A stretch of 64,000 bases of DNA from Sceloporus undulatus. Lineage: Eukaryota > Chordata > Lepidosauria > Squamata > Phrynosomatidae. The stretch is from contig NC_056528.1 of NCBI RefSeq assembly GCF_019175285.1, positions 20,895,066-20,959,065 of the forward strand, written 5' to 3'. Every line of letters starts with the position of its first letter. Positions within the stretch are counted from its first letter, which is position 1. The notes beneath the pieces are model-generated. The model saw only the letters and a program-made list of their open reading frames with translations, did no database searches and was not told where the DNA came from. Positions 21,601 through 32,300 of the stretch are shown here, one piece after another. The position numbers were made by a program, and so were the translations under genes.

Positions 21601-24600
21601 TATTTTGCAGACCTTTCTATCTCACAAAACACCACTGAGGTTTAAGCTGTGCTTTTCTCATTTCTCCAGAAGGTTGCAGAAACTGGAAAGCTTATTTCAA
21701 GCAGAGACTGGCAACTAGATCCAGCAGAGTTAGAGGCCAAGTTCACTACGCGAACCAAAGCCATAGTCTTGAATTCTCCTAACAACCCGTTGGGGAAGGT
21801 AATGTTGAACTCTGCAGTTTGGAAAAGGCTAAGTAGCAATTGTTATCATTTTTGCCCAAACCTCAGTTTCTGTTCAAAAAATGCATACACTGTGAATGGG
21901 GTGGAGGCAAGAAACTGAGAGCCTTATCACATGAGAAAAGAAAGCTGAATCACAGCTGGGAGCAGTGGCTCATGAAAAGATGAAATAGGATAACTAGGAG
22001 AGTGGGTCCCTCATTCCCCCTTTGGGGGGAAAAATTAGATCATTCCCTTGACATTCTCCCTATTAGTATGAACACATTTAAGACCTAAATCCTGTTATTA
22101 CTCCTGAATAGCATAGGCCCATTTAATTAATAAAATTTATTTATGTGTTGACTAACCATTCAGCAATTGATTGGATGAGTCTGCTCTAGCTGGAACTCAC
22201 CAACAAGTTGCCAGCAAGTAATGTCAAGTGTGGCAGGTCACCAAGTTCAAAAGCTCAGGCTTAAGAGTTAAAACTCAGAAAACCTTTATTCAGTCCAGAG
22301 ACATTCACTGCCAGAACTAAGCAGCAAGCATTAACATTACCTAATTAAACTGTACATAATTTCAAATTCATGATGGGTTTAATTTTCCCGTCTTGTTCCC
22401 ATACCATGCCTTCTTTGTTGTTACAGCTAGATTCTCCCCTTTGAACAATCTTGACTTGAGCTCGCCTCCCTTCTGTTATTTTCTCAGCACCTGTGTCTGA
22501 GATCACCATGTCTCAGCTATAGCCATTTCCACTGTATAACGCATCATGCCAGCTTCCAAACATTTTATGGCAGACAAGGCGCATATGCAGCTCCTGATAG
22601 GCAACAGTAAACATGGCTGCCACTGCCCCATCTGAAAGGGATCCTAATCTTCTCTCGTGCCTCTGTTTGTCCTTTATGTGGTGGCAGGTGTTCAGCCGGA
22701 AGGAGCTGGAGATCATTGCAAACCTGTGTGTGAAACATGATGTCCTATGCTTCAGTGATGAGGTATATGAGTGGCTGGTCTATGATGGGAATGAGCACAT
22801 CCGGATAGGTAAGGCAAGCCCAGGTTTCAGAAATATAGTTCAGCAATTTTTCCTTCAATGCTTGTTTCCTATTTTCTATGTGGTTCCATGCCGTCCTCTC
22901 CCTTCTAATATTAAAACTGCCAGACTTCTCTGTCTGCAGCAAAGGAGTAGCTGCATGGGTTAGCCCCATCACCATCCAGCCAAGGAAAGAGATCATGCAA
23001 CTCATGAGCCCCATTTTTCCAGGGATACATCTACTTCATTAACTGAATATTGAAAAGATACACTGAGTGAGAGTGTTAAAAATTTAAAAGACTGCTTGAA
23101 CATATGCAAGTAAATGGGAAATGTAGCACTTATCTAGTTAGAAGCCTCTCTTGTGGCAAGTGAAGTTGGATGACAGAGGTCTTTGCTCTTTGGTTGTTAT
23201 CTTTCTGATAGCAGGGGCAATCTAGTCTCCTTCAGTAGGGTGACCCTAGCTTGGTGCCCCCCAAATGTATTGGGCTACAGAACAACCAGCATAAACTTAT
23301 CCAGCCTGAATTTATCTCTTCATTTGCCCTTGGCTGAAATAAATTTCACCTTCTTTTTTTCTCCCATTGCTAACAGCCAGTTTGCCAGGGATGTGGGAGC
23401 GTACTTTAACTATTGGGAGTGCTGGCAAAACCTTCAGTGCCACAGGCTGGAAGGTAAGGAACCCCACATGGGAGGACTGAGTTTGGGGCAAGTTTGGGAG
23501 GAGCAAACTCTTTAAACTTGAACGGTCCATTCTATTTCAGTCTCAGAAGAGATGGGGCCAAACATTTCAGCCACATTTTGTCATAAAGCTCTTCTAGAAC
23601 ATCACTAATACTTGTGTCTATGTGTGCGTGCCTTCAAGTCACCTCTGAATTTACGGTGATCCCATGAACGTCATAGGCTTTCCTTAGGCAAGGAAGACTC
23701 AGAAGTGATTTTGCCAGTTCCTTCCTCTGAAATGGAATCTACAATACCTAGTACTTGTTGGCAGTCTTCTGTCCAAGTACTATCCAGAGCTAAACCTGCT
23801 TAGTTTCCAATATTAGATGGGATCTGGTGTCTTCAAAGTATTTGGGTCCTTCTACCACTAAGCCTTAGGAGATAGATGGCAGCCTTTTAGAAATCGTGAA
23901 ACAATGGTGCCATAGCTTATGGCTATCTCTGGAAGGCCAGATGGAACACTTGGAAAGGCTGTATTTGGCTTTCAGGATCTAAGGATCCCACTCTGGCTTT
24001 GAGAAATTGGGTAAGATATAGCTCTCCAGATGTTGCTGGAAGGCACCCTCCATCAGCCCTAGCCAGTATAGTTTGTAACTAACACTAACCAACAATAGGC
24101 TGACAAATAACATCTGTACACATTCTTGGGCTTACTGTACTGTGTGATGAACAGATTTCTTGGATAGCCAAAGGTTTGAAATAGACACCTCTCTTCTGTT
24201 GTTGGCAACAGGTTGGCTGGACCGTAGGACCTGATCGCCTTTTAAAGCACCTGAGAACGGTTCACCAGAACTCAGTATACCATTGTGCAACAGCAGCTCA
24301 GGTAAGAAAATGGTGCCTGTTGGCAACATAAGGAGTGATGGACAAAAATTATATATCAAACTAGAGTAGGCCCACTATATCTGCTGGGGTTTGGTTCCAG
24401 GGTCCCCTGTGGCTACCAAAATCCATCAGTGCTCAGCTCCCATTATATACAGTGTCATATAAAAATGGCATCCCTTATATGAAATGGCAAAATCAAGGTT
24501 TGCTGGTGGGCCTAGAGTTTAATTTTTTGTTACTGCATTTCAAGCATGATAGAAGAGAGCCTTTCGTTGTACAATGTAAATTTCCAGGAAGCGGTGGCCT

Positions 24601-26351
24601 GTGGATTGGAGAAAGAGTTGGAGCGCTTCGGGAAGCCGGACAGCTATTTTGTTCAGCTCCCTCAACGCCTGCAGCAGAAGCGGGACTTTCTAATTCAGAA
24701 TCTGGTGGCCGTCGGCATGAAGCCCATTGTTCCCGAAGGCGCCTACTTTTTGATGGTAGACCTTTCACCATTCAGTAAGTCTGGCATACAAACAGACCCC
24801 AACCCCACTACCTAGTGATAGTGAGAGGGAAAAAGCATAAAAAAAGCACTTAACCCATAAAGATCCAAAAATGCTTCAGCAACAAACCATTCCCAGGTCT
24901 TCTCCATGAATTATTTGTTGCCTGAGCATTCCTGGATCTTCATGGGTTAAGGCTATAAATCAGACACCACTTGAAGACATACAACAACATGCTGTGTTGT
25001 GTCCTGAACTGGGGAAGAGGCAGGATATTAACAACAGCAACTTCCAGTGGGATTTCTGGCTAGAGATAATGGCAGTTGCAGTAACATACCAGGAGGCTTC
25101 CAGATTGCATGGTTGCACTCTGTCACACCACAGTTTCTGTTATTTATACCATTCTTTCTCTCTCTCCTTCTCTTCTAGAAATTGAACTGCCTGATCAAGC
25201 AAATTCTGAGGAGCCCTATGATTCTCGGTTTGCGGAGTGGATGATCAAGAACAAAGTAAGTGTTGACATTAAGCAAAATGGAATGGCCCTGACGTGTGTG
25301 TGTGTGTGTGTGTGTGTTTATTTTTTTTATCTTCAATAAAAATATTTTTAAGAAAAGGAAAGAGCATGGTTAAACAGCCGAACCGGAGAAGGGCCAGATT
25401 CTGCCCTAAAGGCTGAAGTGCCCTGTGCCTAAGATTCAGCCCCAGATGAGACATATAAATAGTGGAATATTAAATAGGATCGAGGCAGCAGACTGGTTAA
25501 CCTCCAATAGTGCTGGACAGAAGCTGAAAGCGTTAAAAGATATCATCTGAATAGATAGAAATTATCAAGGAATCATGATGTTTCCTAGAGTCCTTATCTC
25601 ACCACTTTGTTGTTATCTGTGGTTACTTGCAATCTTGGGAGAGAAAAAAATGATTTAATTCTCCTCTCAATTCCTCGCCTTCCCCAGGGTTTAGCTGCCA
25701 TCCCAGTCTCTGCGTTCTACAGCTCCCAGCAGAAGAAGAATTTTGACCATTTCATCCGGTTCTGCTTTGCCAAGGTGAGGTGGATCTATGGGATAGAAAG
25801 TGATTACTTCCCAAGTGCTGAGATTGTCTGTGTGAGTTCTTTATTTTTCACTCTGTTGAATCTGTCTGCATCTCAGTGATATGCAAAAGCGGTAGAAGTC
25901 CTTGGGCCACAAGTGAACTACATATGCCTCCCCTGCATCCTAACCTCTCTTAAAGTCTGGGACTTTAAACATGCCAGCCAGCTACTATGGCCAATGATAA
26001 GGGATTATGATAATTGTAGCCCAAAACCTCTGAAAGGTTAAATCTTTCCCTTCCCCTGCCTTACTGGTATCAGCTTTTTCTTGTAGCCACACTGCAAGCT
26101 AATATTTGGCTCAACAAGTATGTACTGATAGGACCTAAAACTTCTCAGAAACCATTGGTATTTGCAAACAACTTGACTGTAAGAAATTGGGCTGCATAGA
26201 AGCCAGGATGAGGTATGAATCTTGGTCAGTGTTACAAGCCATGTGTGGGCACAGTTTAAACATCCTTTGGTTTTACTCCTAGGAGGATTCTACCCTGAAA
26301 GCTGCAAGTGACATTTTGCAAGAATGGAGTCGACAGAAACCCTGCCTATAA
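12714..26351 (+). CDS. KYAT1: Kynurenine aminotransferase 1 (cysteine-S-conjugate beta-lyase 1)
   Basis: PLP-dependent fold-type I aminotransferase: kynurenine to kynurenic acid, glutamine transaminase K and cysteine-conjugate beta-lyase activity, mainly cytosolic. Twelve coding exons, all GT-AG: 12714-12775 (ATG at 12720), 14063-14213, 15122-15271, 20603-20689, 21670-21798, 22688-22808, 23377-23453, 24212-24301, 24588-24774, 25179-25255, 25688-25774, 26283-26351 (TAA). Phases join without a break to 426 residues (human 422). The Schiff-base lysine is K249 in [16 protein letters not shown] contacts N187 (PNNPLGK), D215 and Y218 (SDEVYEW) and substrate-binding R399 (FIRFCF) are present. The N-terminus is LQARRLEG with no mitochondrial presequence, which with synteny favours KYAT1 over KYAT3. 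Intron 4 is enlarged by an antisense LTR element. The start is the only ATG in frame with the family N-terminus. Confidence 0.96.
12969..13189. mobile_element. Second palindromic MITE family (foldback)
   Basis: Two arms of about 105 bp fold on a centre near 13078. The left end is GGCCCATACAGACAGGCC and the right end GGCCTGTCTGTACGGGC. Inner motifs such as AGAGGCCAGAAGCTG and CAGCTTCTGGCCTCT also mirror each other. It has no ORF. The sequence is unrelated to the commoner MITE. It lies in KYAT1 intron 2. Confidence 0.85.
13196..13534. mobile_element. Tigger-like MITE with TA target duplication
   Basis: It begins CAGGTTGAGTCTCCC and ends GGAGACTCGACCTG, with TA on both sides. Internal sequence such as CTTGGGACCAGAAGCATTT matches the copy at 33425-33752. 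It is non-coding. Confidence 0.8.
14214..15121. other. KYAT1 intron 3
   Basis: A Tigger-like fragment starts near 14811 (CAGCTGGCCCTCCACAT). Around 14400-14760 there is a G-rich unique-looking segment I cannot assign. Confidence 0.4.
15475..16640 (-). mobile_element. CR1 LINE fragment, interrupted
   Basis: CR1 3'-region motifs read on the plus strand as reverse complement: CTAATCCAACCCCCTGCCA, then TTTAGGTGGAATCTCTTCC, then CAGAACTGAACACGGTATT. It is split by an (ATT)n block at 15605-15650 and by a full palindromic MITE at 16020-16249. Confidence 0.65.
16020..16249. mobile_element. Palindromic MITE, complete copy, inside CR1
   Basis: It runs from CTGTATCTGCACTGCAG to TTTTGCAGTGCAGACGCACC. 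The right arm contains CTACACATCCCAGGATTCC. Its position inside CR1 shows it inserted later than the LINE. Confidence 0.8.
17110..18387 (-). other. 425-codon open frame inside the LTR element, family unknown
   Basis: The predicted product is rich in Ser, Thr, Gln, Glu and Pro. It has no membrane segment, zinc knuckle or protease motif that I can see, and looks largely disordered. It is not recognisable as a classic gag. It is treated here as part of the fossil element, not as a host gene. It is antisense to KYAT1. Confidence 0.5.
18390..19609 (-). other. Leader-like internal region of the LTR element
   Basis: It lies between the 5' LTR and the open frame in element orientation. It is strongly purine-rich on the plus strand (many GAGAGA and GGAAA runs) and shows degenerate repeated blocks around CCTTTCCC...CCCAAGCC. 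It contains a CTCF-like CCACTAGATGGTG at 18556-18568. The sequence next to the LTR, read in element orientation, starts TGG, as primer-binding sites usually do, but I cannot match it to a tRNA. Confidence 0.45.
20690..21669. other. KYAT1 intron 5: Tigger-like element with nested SINE
   Basis: A Tigger-like MITE starts at 20970 (CAGGTTAAGTATCCC, after TA). It is interrupted by a full minus-strand CORE-type SINE at about 21055-21288. Its right end is not clear. Confidence 0.55.
21799..22687. other. KYAT1 intron 6
   Basis: A segment near 22225-22310 (CACCAAGTTCAAAAGCTCAG then ACCTTTATTCAG) is related to one near 27605-27675. I recognise nothing else. Confidence 0.4.
23622..23850 (-). repeat. 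5S-rRNA-derived SINE (SINE3 type)
   Basis: Reversed, the right part matches the 3' half of 5S rRNA (plus strand: CCAAGTACTATCCAGAG, CTGCTTAGTTTCC, AGATGGGATCTGGTG). The left part is the 'gccttcaagtca' tail shared with the tRNA-headed SINEs. It is not a 5S gene, because the internal promoter is decayed and it is fused to a SINE tail. It lies in KYAT1 intron 8. Confidence 0.7.
24367..24475 (-). mobile_element. Tigger-like fragment
   Basis: CCACTATATCTGCTGGGG and TTGGTTCCAGGGTCC resemble the inverted end of the MER2-like copy at 976-1204. Confidence 0.4.
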
Positions 26352-28097
26352 AAGGATAGTTTGCAAAAAAAAACTCTGTAGTTACAACACTGGAACAAGT
26401 TGGTAAAAGAACATTTTTTGCTGCTAATGGCAAGCTGCTTCACAGGCGATCAAGTGGATCTCACCTACCAATTTGCATAGGCAACAGATAACTAATTTTA
26501 ATCCTCAGGAATTGGACATTTGCCAATATAGTGACGACTTTCTTGCTCTACAGGATCTGTGAACTTCTTGTGTGTTACTGTATGCATTTTCAAAGCTTAG
26601 ATTTCTAGATAGGGTTAGAGAGTAAGGTTCTCATCATCCTGACGGAAACCAAATCTTGACCATCCTAGTTTTCCAGGATGGGACTAGCTATTCTGGAAAC
26701 CCAAGTTTCCAAGCTAGAACTTCCAAAGCTTTTGAGGTGAGTTTTCAAGTAAAATACAAAATAAAAATCCCTAAGTACTAAATATAAAATCCAATAAAAT
26801 CTGGGAACCCAGTCTTGCAAACCAACGCAAACTTCAAAATTGGCATTACTTTTGAAGTTTTCAGCTAAAACACACACCAGCGGCTTTGTAGGCTGGAAGA
26901 GTCTAGACTTACTTTTCCAAACTCTGCGTCAACAACTTTGCTAATTGCATGGAAGATGCACTGAAAGAAGAAATCCTCATGATGGTACTGGCTAGGAACA
27001 GAAATTATAGCACAACTGTAACTTAATAAGGGATAAGTGATAGAATTGAAACTTTTTAGTTCAAGAAATATAGCTTCACTACATAATGGAGGAGGAATAT
27101 CACATAATTCAGGTGCTGAGACCTGGAAAAATTGTCAGACTACAACTTCCCTAACCCTTGGCCAGCATAGACGAGATTTCTCCAGTTAGTCTCAAATTTA
27201 AAACACACAAGCCTATAAAATATTTGTAATTTTGCAAAACATTCTCAATACAAGTTACAGAAGTTTTGTTTTTCACATCAAACAGCAATCAAAGCTGATA
27301 AAACTCCACTTTTGGAGAGAGCAGGAACTGGCTCACTGACCAATTGTGAAACCTAAATATTGCTTCTAGAACCTCTTTTTATCCCCAAGGCTGCTGAATA
27401 AAGGTTTTCACTTTGCCAGATGAGCTTTTTGTTGTTGTTATTTTGTTTACCTGTTAGGAATAGAGATGTAGTGTCAAATTCTGAAGCGCAACAATCTTGT
27501 AAAACATCCCATTGTTTCCCTGAAGGGCTGAAAGTTGGAGGGGAGAGAAACCAAGACATTTTAAAGGCAGCTGGGAAAGTGGGATAGCTGTCAAATGCAG
27601 CAGTTGACCAAGTTGAGAAATTCAGGCTTTAGTATTTAAAACTAAGTAAACCTTTATTCAGTAATTATAGCTCCACACCAGATAAGTACATCATCAGAGC
27701 AGCATGGTGTAATGGTTTGAGCATTGAACTATAACTGGTTTCAAACTGGATTATGCCCTCAGAGTGGCTACAAAGCTCTGGTGCCACAACAAACTAGCAT
27801 TCCCAGAATGCTGGATGGCCATCTGTCACATAAGTGCTTTGATTGTGAGTTCCTGCATGGTAGGGGTTGGTGTTTTATACAGTTTTATCTTTTTAAAATG
27901 TATTTTATTCTTTTAATAGCTATCTATTTTAACATCATAATAATTTAATTCCTTTGTATTATTATTATTATTATTATTAACCTTTATTTATATAGCACTG
28001 TAAATTTACACAGCGCTGTACATACAATCTTTTGGTTAGACGGTTCCCTGCCCTCAGGCTTACAATCTAAGAAATACACCTCTTTTCTATGTTTTTA

Positions 28098-28145
<48 letters not shown>

Positions 28146-28640
28146 GTGAAGCCACCCTGGGTCCCAGTTCTGGGGAAAGAGTGGGATACAAATATAATAA
28201 TAATAATAATAATAATAATATTTATTTATTTGTATCCCAGTTTCCCCCCAAAATTGGGACTCAGCGCAGTTTCACAATATTAAAAAAAATACAATTTTTA
28301 AAATTATACTTATTAAGAAATATAAAAAAATAAATTATATGTTATTAAATATAATTAAATATAATTTATTAAATATAATTATATTTTATTATTTATTTTA
28401 ATAGATATATAAAAACACTACAATTAAAAACCTTGGAAAGAGGTGCATTGCAAAGGAATTAAATTATTACAATGTTAAAATAGATTGCTGCTATTATTAT
28501 TATTATTGGACTGGATGTCCCTTGGGGTCTCTCTTCCAACTCCACGATTCTATGATGAATTCCACAGCATGGAGCCATGGAAGTTTAAAAGTGGTTTCGA
28601 AGTGGATTATTTCATCAGTGTGGAAGCAATCAGGCAGAAA
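26352..28640. other. KYAT1 3' UTR and KYAT1-SPOUT1 intergenic DNA
   Basis: Candidate poly(A) signals AATAAA lie at 26793-26798 and 27397-27402. A SINE head piece and a MITE piece lie at 27705-27830. At 27960-28080 there is a LINE-type 3' end (TATATAGCACTGTAAATTT). (CA)n/(TA)n runs lie at 28101-28146 and an (ATA)n run near 28190-28222. Near 28500-28555 there is a CR1 end (CTTCCAACTCCACGATTC), followed by a MITE piece at 28548-28632. Confidence 0.5.
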
Positions 28641-28679
28641 CGGCTTCGCGGTATCGCTTACCTAAAGCGTGGGTGGGCG

Positions 28680-28771
28680 CCTCTTTTCTTTCATAGCTCT
28701 ATGGCGTCTCCCTGCCGACGGTGATTGGCTGGCTGGGCCGGAAGTGGCGAGACGGCGCTTGCAGAAACAAA
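28680..28771 (+). promoter_or_regulatory. SPOUT1: SPOUT1 promoter
   Basis: Upstream of the ATG there is an inverted CCAAT box (GTGATTGGCT, 28721-28730) and an ETS site CCGGAAGTG (28738-28746). The sequence is locally CpG-rich with no TATA box, as in housekeeping promoters. Confidence 0.6.
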
Positions 28772-29302
28772 ATGGCGGACAAACGTGGAGTGAAGCGACT
28801 AGGGAAGGTAGAGAGAGAGACGCGAGGGAGAAAGTGGGATCGTAGCGGGTTAAAAGACGGACGGAGAGGGGTTTGAAGGGCTGGAGAGGCCAGAAAGGGA
28901 GCGGGGCTGGGCTTAAGGGGCGCCTTTGGCTTTGGGGGGGCGAGGAGGAGAGCAGGAGCAAATGGTTTTAAGCCACCGTCCTACTCTGCAGGGCTGTTGT
29001 TGGGGAGGCAGCAAAAGGGAGGCGATTGTTCTCTCCCAAAGAAGCCCACAATGCGTTATATGGGGCGCTTGCTCTAGTTATGGGTTGTTTTTATCCATGT
29101 CCCATCTTATATATGTGTAAATTTGTATAATTCCACTTAAGTCTCCAATTGTGTTTTAAATATATAACATCTGATGTAATTTAAACGCTAGGCCTTCTAT
29201 ATATATGTGTGTGTATATAATATATATATTTCCTGTTAAATAAACTTAGTATCTAATGCCTTTTCATAACTTTTAGTGTTAATTGTTTTAATTAGGTCCT
29301 CT

Positions 29303-29333
<31 letters not shown>

Positions 29334-29362
29334 TTGAGAAGATAAATAATATAAAATATTTG

Positions 29363-29395
<33 letters not shown>

Positions 29396-32300
29396 TTTAT
29401 TTATTTATTGTGGTATTCAGAGCAGCTACACACACACACATATATATATATATAATAAGAGCATTCTAAGAGCTGTCTGAGGATTGAATAGACCACCTCT
29501 GTTTCTGGAGGACCTCAAATAGGTGTTGGGTGCATGGGCAGCTCCCAAAAATGCTGTAGTTGTGGGTTCCTGCATGTTAGGCTGGGCTAGATGACCCTTG
29601 TGTCCCCTTCCCCTTCTAAGATCTTGACTCTGTGTCTTTTCTTTTTTTAGAGAGATGACCAAAAGATGGACTGGCACAGATCAAAGCAAGGAAGTAAGGA
29701 TACTTTTTGAGCACCTGGACGTTATCCCTCAGCCTCAGAATCTTTATGCAGACGCTGAGCAAATCTTTTGAAAAGGAATCACTTGGAACTGTTTCTGTCA
29801 ATGGAATCCTTTCACTGATTTGTGTTTCCGGAAGACCCAGTCACAAAATGTTGTATCGTGTCCTTGCCTTTTAACAGCCATGTTCCAGCATTCCTGCACT
29901 TCCACAAGGACCATTATCCCTCCAAAATGTTGTTTTGAATGGCTACTGTGGCCCTTTAATGCACTGTATATGTCTCCTATGAGAACCAACATGATATAAG
30001 GGTTTGAGTGTTGGACTAGGACTCTGGAGACCAGGGTCTGATTCCCCTTTCAGCCATGGAAACCCATTGGGTAACCTTGAGCAAGTCACAGCCCCAGAAC
30101 ACACAGCGATAGATGGCCTTAGGGTCACCATAGGTTTGAAATAACTTGTAGGCACACAACAATGATATGTCTGCCCCATGTTCACATCTGGACCTATAGA
30201 GACATGCTTCGGTTGAATGCTAAAGAGCTATTTATTTACAATGTGAAGTTGAAGGCTTTCAAGGAGCCCTGATGGCGCAGTGGTTAAATGCCTGTACTGT
30301 AGCCATTCACTCATGACCACAAGGTTGCGAGTTCAAGATCAGCAAAAGGGCCCAAGCTCGACTCAGGCTTGCATCCTTCCGAGGTCGCTAAAATGAGTAC
30401 CCAGACTGTTGGGGGCTAATTAGCTTACTTGCTGTTCACCGCTATGATCTTTGGAATAGCGGTATATAAATAAAACAAATTATTATTAATTATTATTCAT
30501 GGCCAGCATCCATAGCTTTTTGTGTTTTTTTCAGGCTCTGTGTCCATGTTCTAGAAGAGTTTATTCCTGATGTTTCACCAGCATCTGTGGCTGGCATCTT
30601 CAGAGGAACATCAGGGAACAAACTCTTCTAGAACATTTGTGGCCCAAAAAACACACAACAACCTATTTATTTACAATTACCATCTTATGTTGTGAACCAA
30701 AGACTTCGCATAAGCACCGAAAATCTAAATTTTTGGAGAAAGAAAAGGCAAGACCTAATGTGTTTCTTGAGGGTTTTGTTAAAAAAAATAATTATGTCAC
30801 TGTCAATCTGTTAATAACTCAGTAGAATTTCAAAAAATACAAGGTATGTGCATATACTTTGCATATATTTGAACCTTTGGTAGAATAGTTAATGTAGTGG
30901 TTTGAGTTTAAGACTATGACTGGAAACCAGGGATCAGTCCCTGGTTCAGCCATGAAAACCCATTGGATACCAAGTTGCATGCTGTCAGCCTCAGGGGAAG
31001 GCGATGGCAAACCTCCTCTGAACAGTTCTTACCAAAATTGAAAGAGGATGGAGCTACAGCACTTTAAAGTGGTGTCAAACTGCATTATTTCTGCTATGTA
31101 GATGCACCTAGAGTCTGAGTTCAGTCTTCTGTTCCAGAAAAAGAAGAGAAGAAAAAATGGAAGGAGATGAAGCTGTTGAAAAAATTGGAGAAGAGGAGAA
31201 TGCGGGAGATAATGGAGAAGCAGAAAGAGGAGGAAAAACCAAAGGAAGACAAAGGTGAGTATGAATGAAACGATATTTCATGATCTGAATCCCCTTCCTT
31301 GTGGGGCAGAGATGCAGAATTGGTTTTCCTAAATGATACAGAGCAGGCTTCCCCAACCTTGTGCCCTCTATTTCCGTTTCTCAGCCTATCACTGTGAATA
31401 AATCTTTCCTCCCATGAATTTGTTCATCCCTTTTCAAAACTGTCTAATCTTTTGGGCTATTTAAGTACAATAGCTGTGTTTTAGGTATTTTTATAGTTTT
31501 AGGCTTGTTTGTAGACTCATTACTTAGGTGAGCTTCTTAACAGGCTATCTCTGGTTTCCCAGGGCGTTGCTACACGTTGAGTGTTGCCCTTCCCGGCTCA
31601 ATTCTCAATAATGCGCAGTCGGCAGAATTAAGGACATACCTTGCTGGGCAGATTGCCAGGGCCTGTGCCATCTTCTCTGTGGATGAGATTGTGGTATACG
31701 ATGAACAAGGAGAAGATTCAAAGTAAGGATAAAACCTTGTTTGCTTTCTCGGGGAACCTCTTTTCCTTTTCTGCAGTTTCTTACTTCAGTTTCGCTTCCA
31801 TTGGGAAACGAGGAACAACATTTCAAAAAGCCCCACTGGAGCACTACATGGAAGGGGTTAAAATATCAGCATATTTGAAGATAAAGTTCTTCAGACCAAT
31901 AACTAAGCCTTACATGGCATTTCTCCTTTTTAGGCTTTCCCAAAAGCTGGGAAAATTCCAAACAGTAGTGTAAGAAAAGCGAAGCATGGCTGTTTGGGGG
32001 ATCTAGGAAGGGCTAGATTTGGCTCCAGGGCCTGAGGTTCCTCACCCCTTTTCTACCAGCAGTCCATACTCTCTTGCCCCTGAGTGATGTTCCTTCTAAG
32101 GATTAATCTTCCCTGGTATTGGGGTGGTTGGAATAGAACAGCTGCCTGTTGAGAGGCCTGTATGATGTATTTTTAAATCTCAGCTATGTTGATTTTTATT
32201 TTTTCCCTTCAGAACAGTAGAAGGCGAATTTGAGGGTCTGAAGACAAGAGGCCAGGCCTGTGTTCAGCTTGCACGAATTCTGCAGTATTTGGAGTGTCCC

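Noticed and set aside
22513-22716. Short minus-strand frame overlapping KYAT1 exon 7
   Set aside because: It is a shadow of the real plus-strand exon.
30263-30350. Possible tRNA gene from A and B boxes
   Set aside because: The spacing and body do not fold as a tRNA, and it has a BovB/RTE-type 3' end. It is a SINE, as are the similar boxes at 1718, 29983 and 53978.
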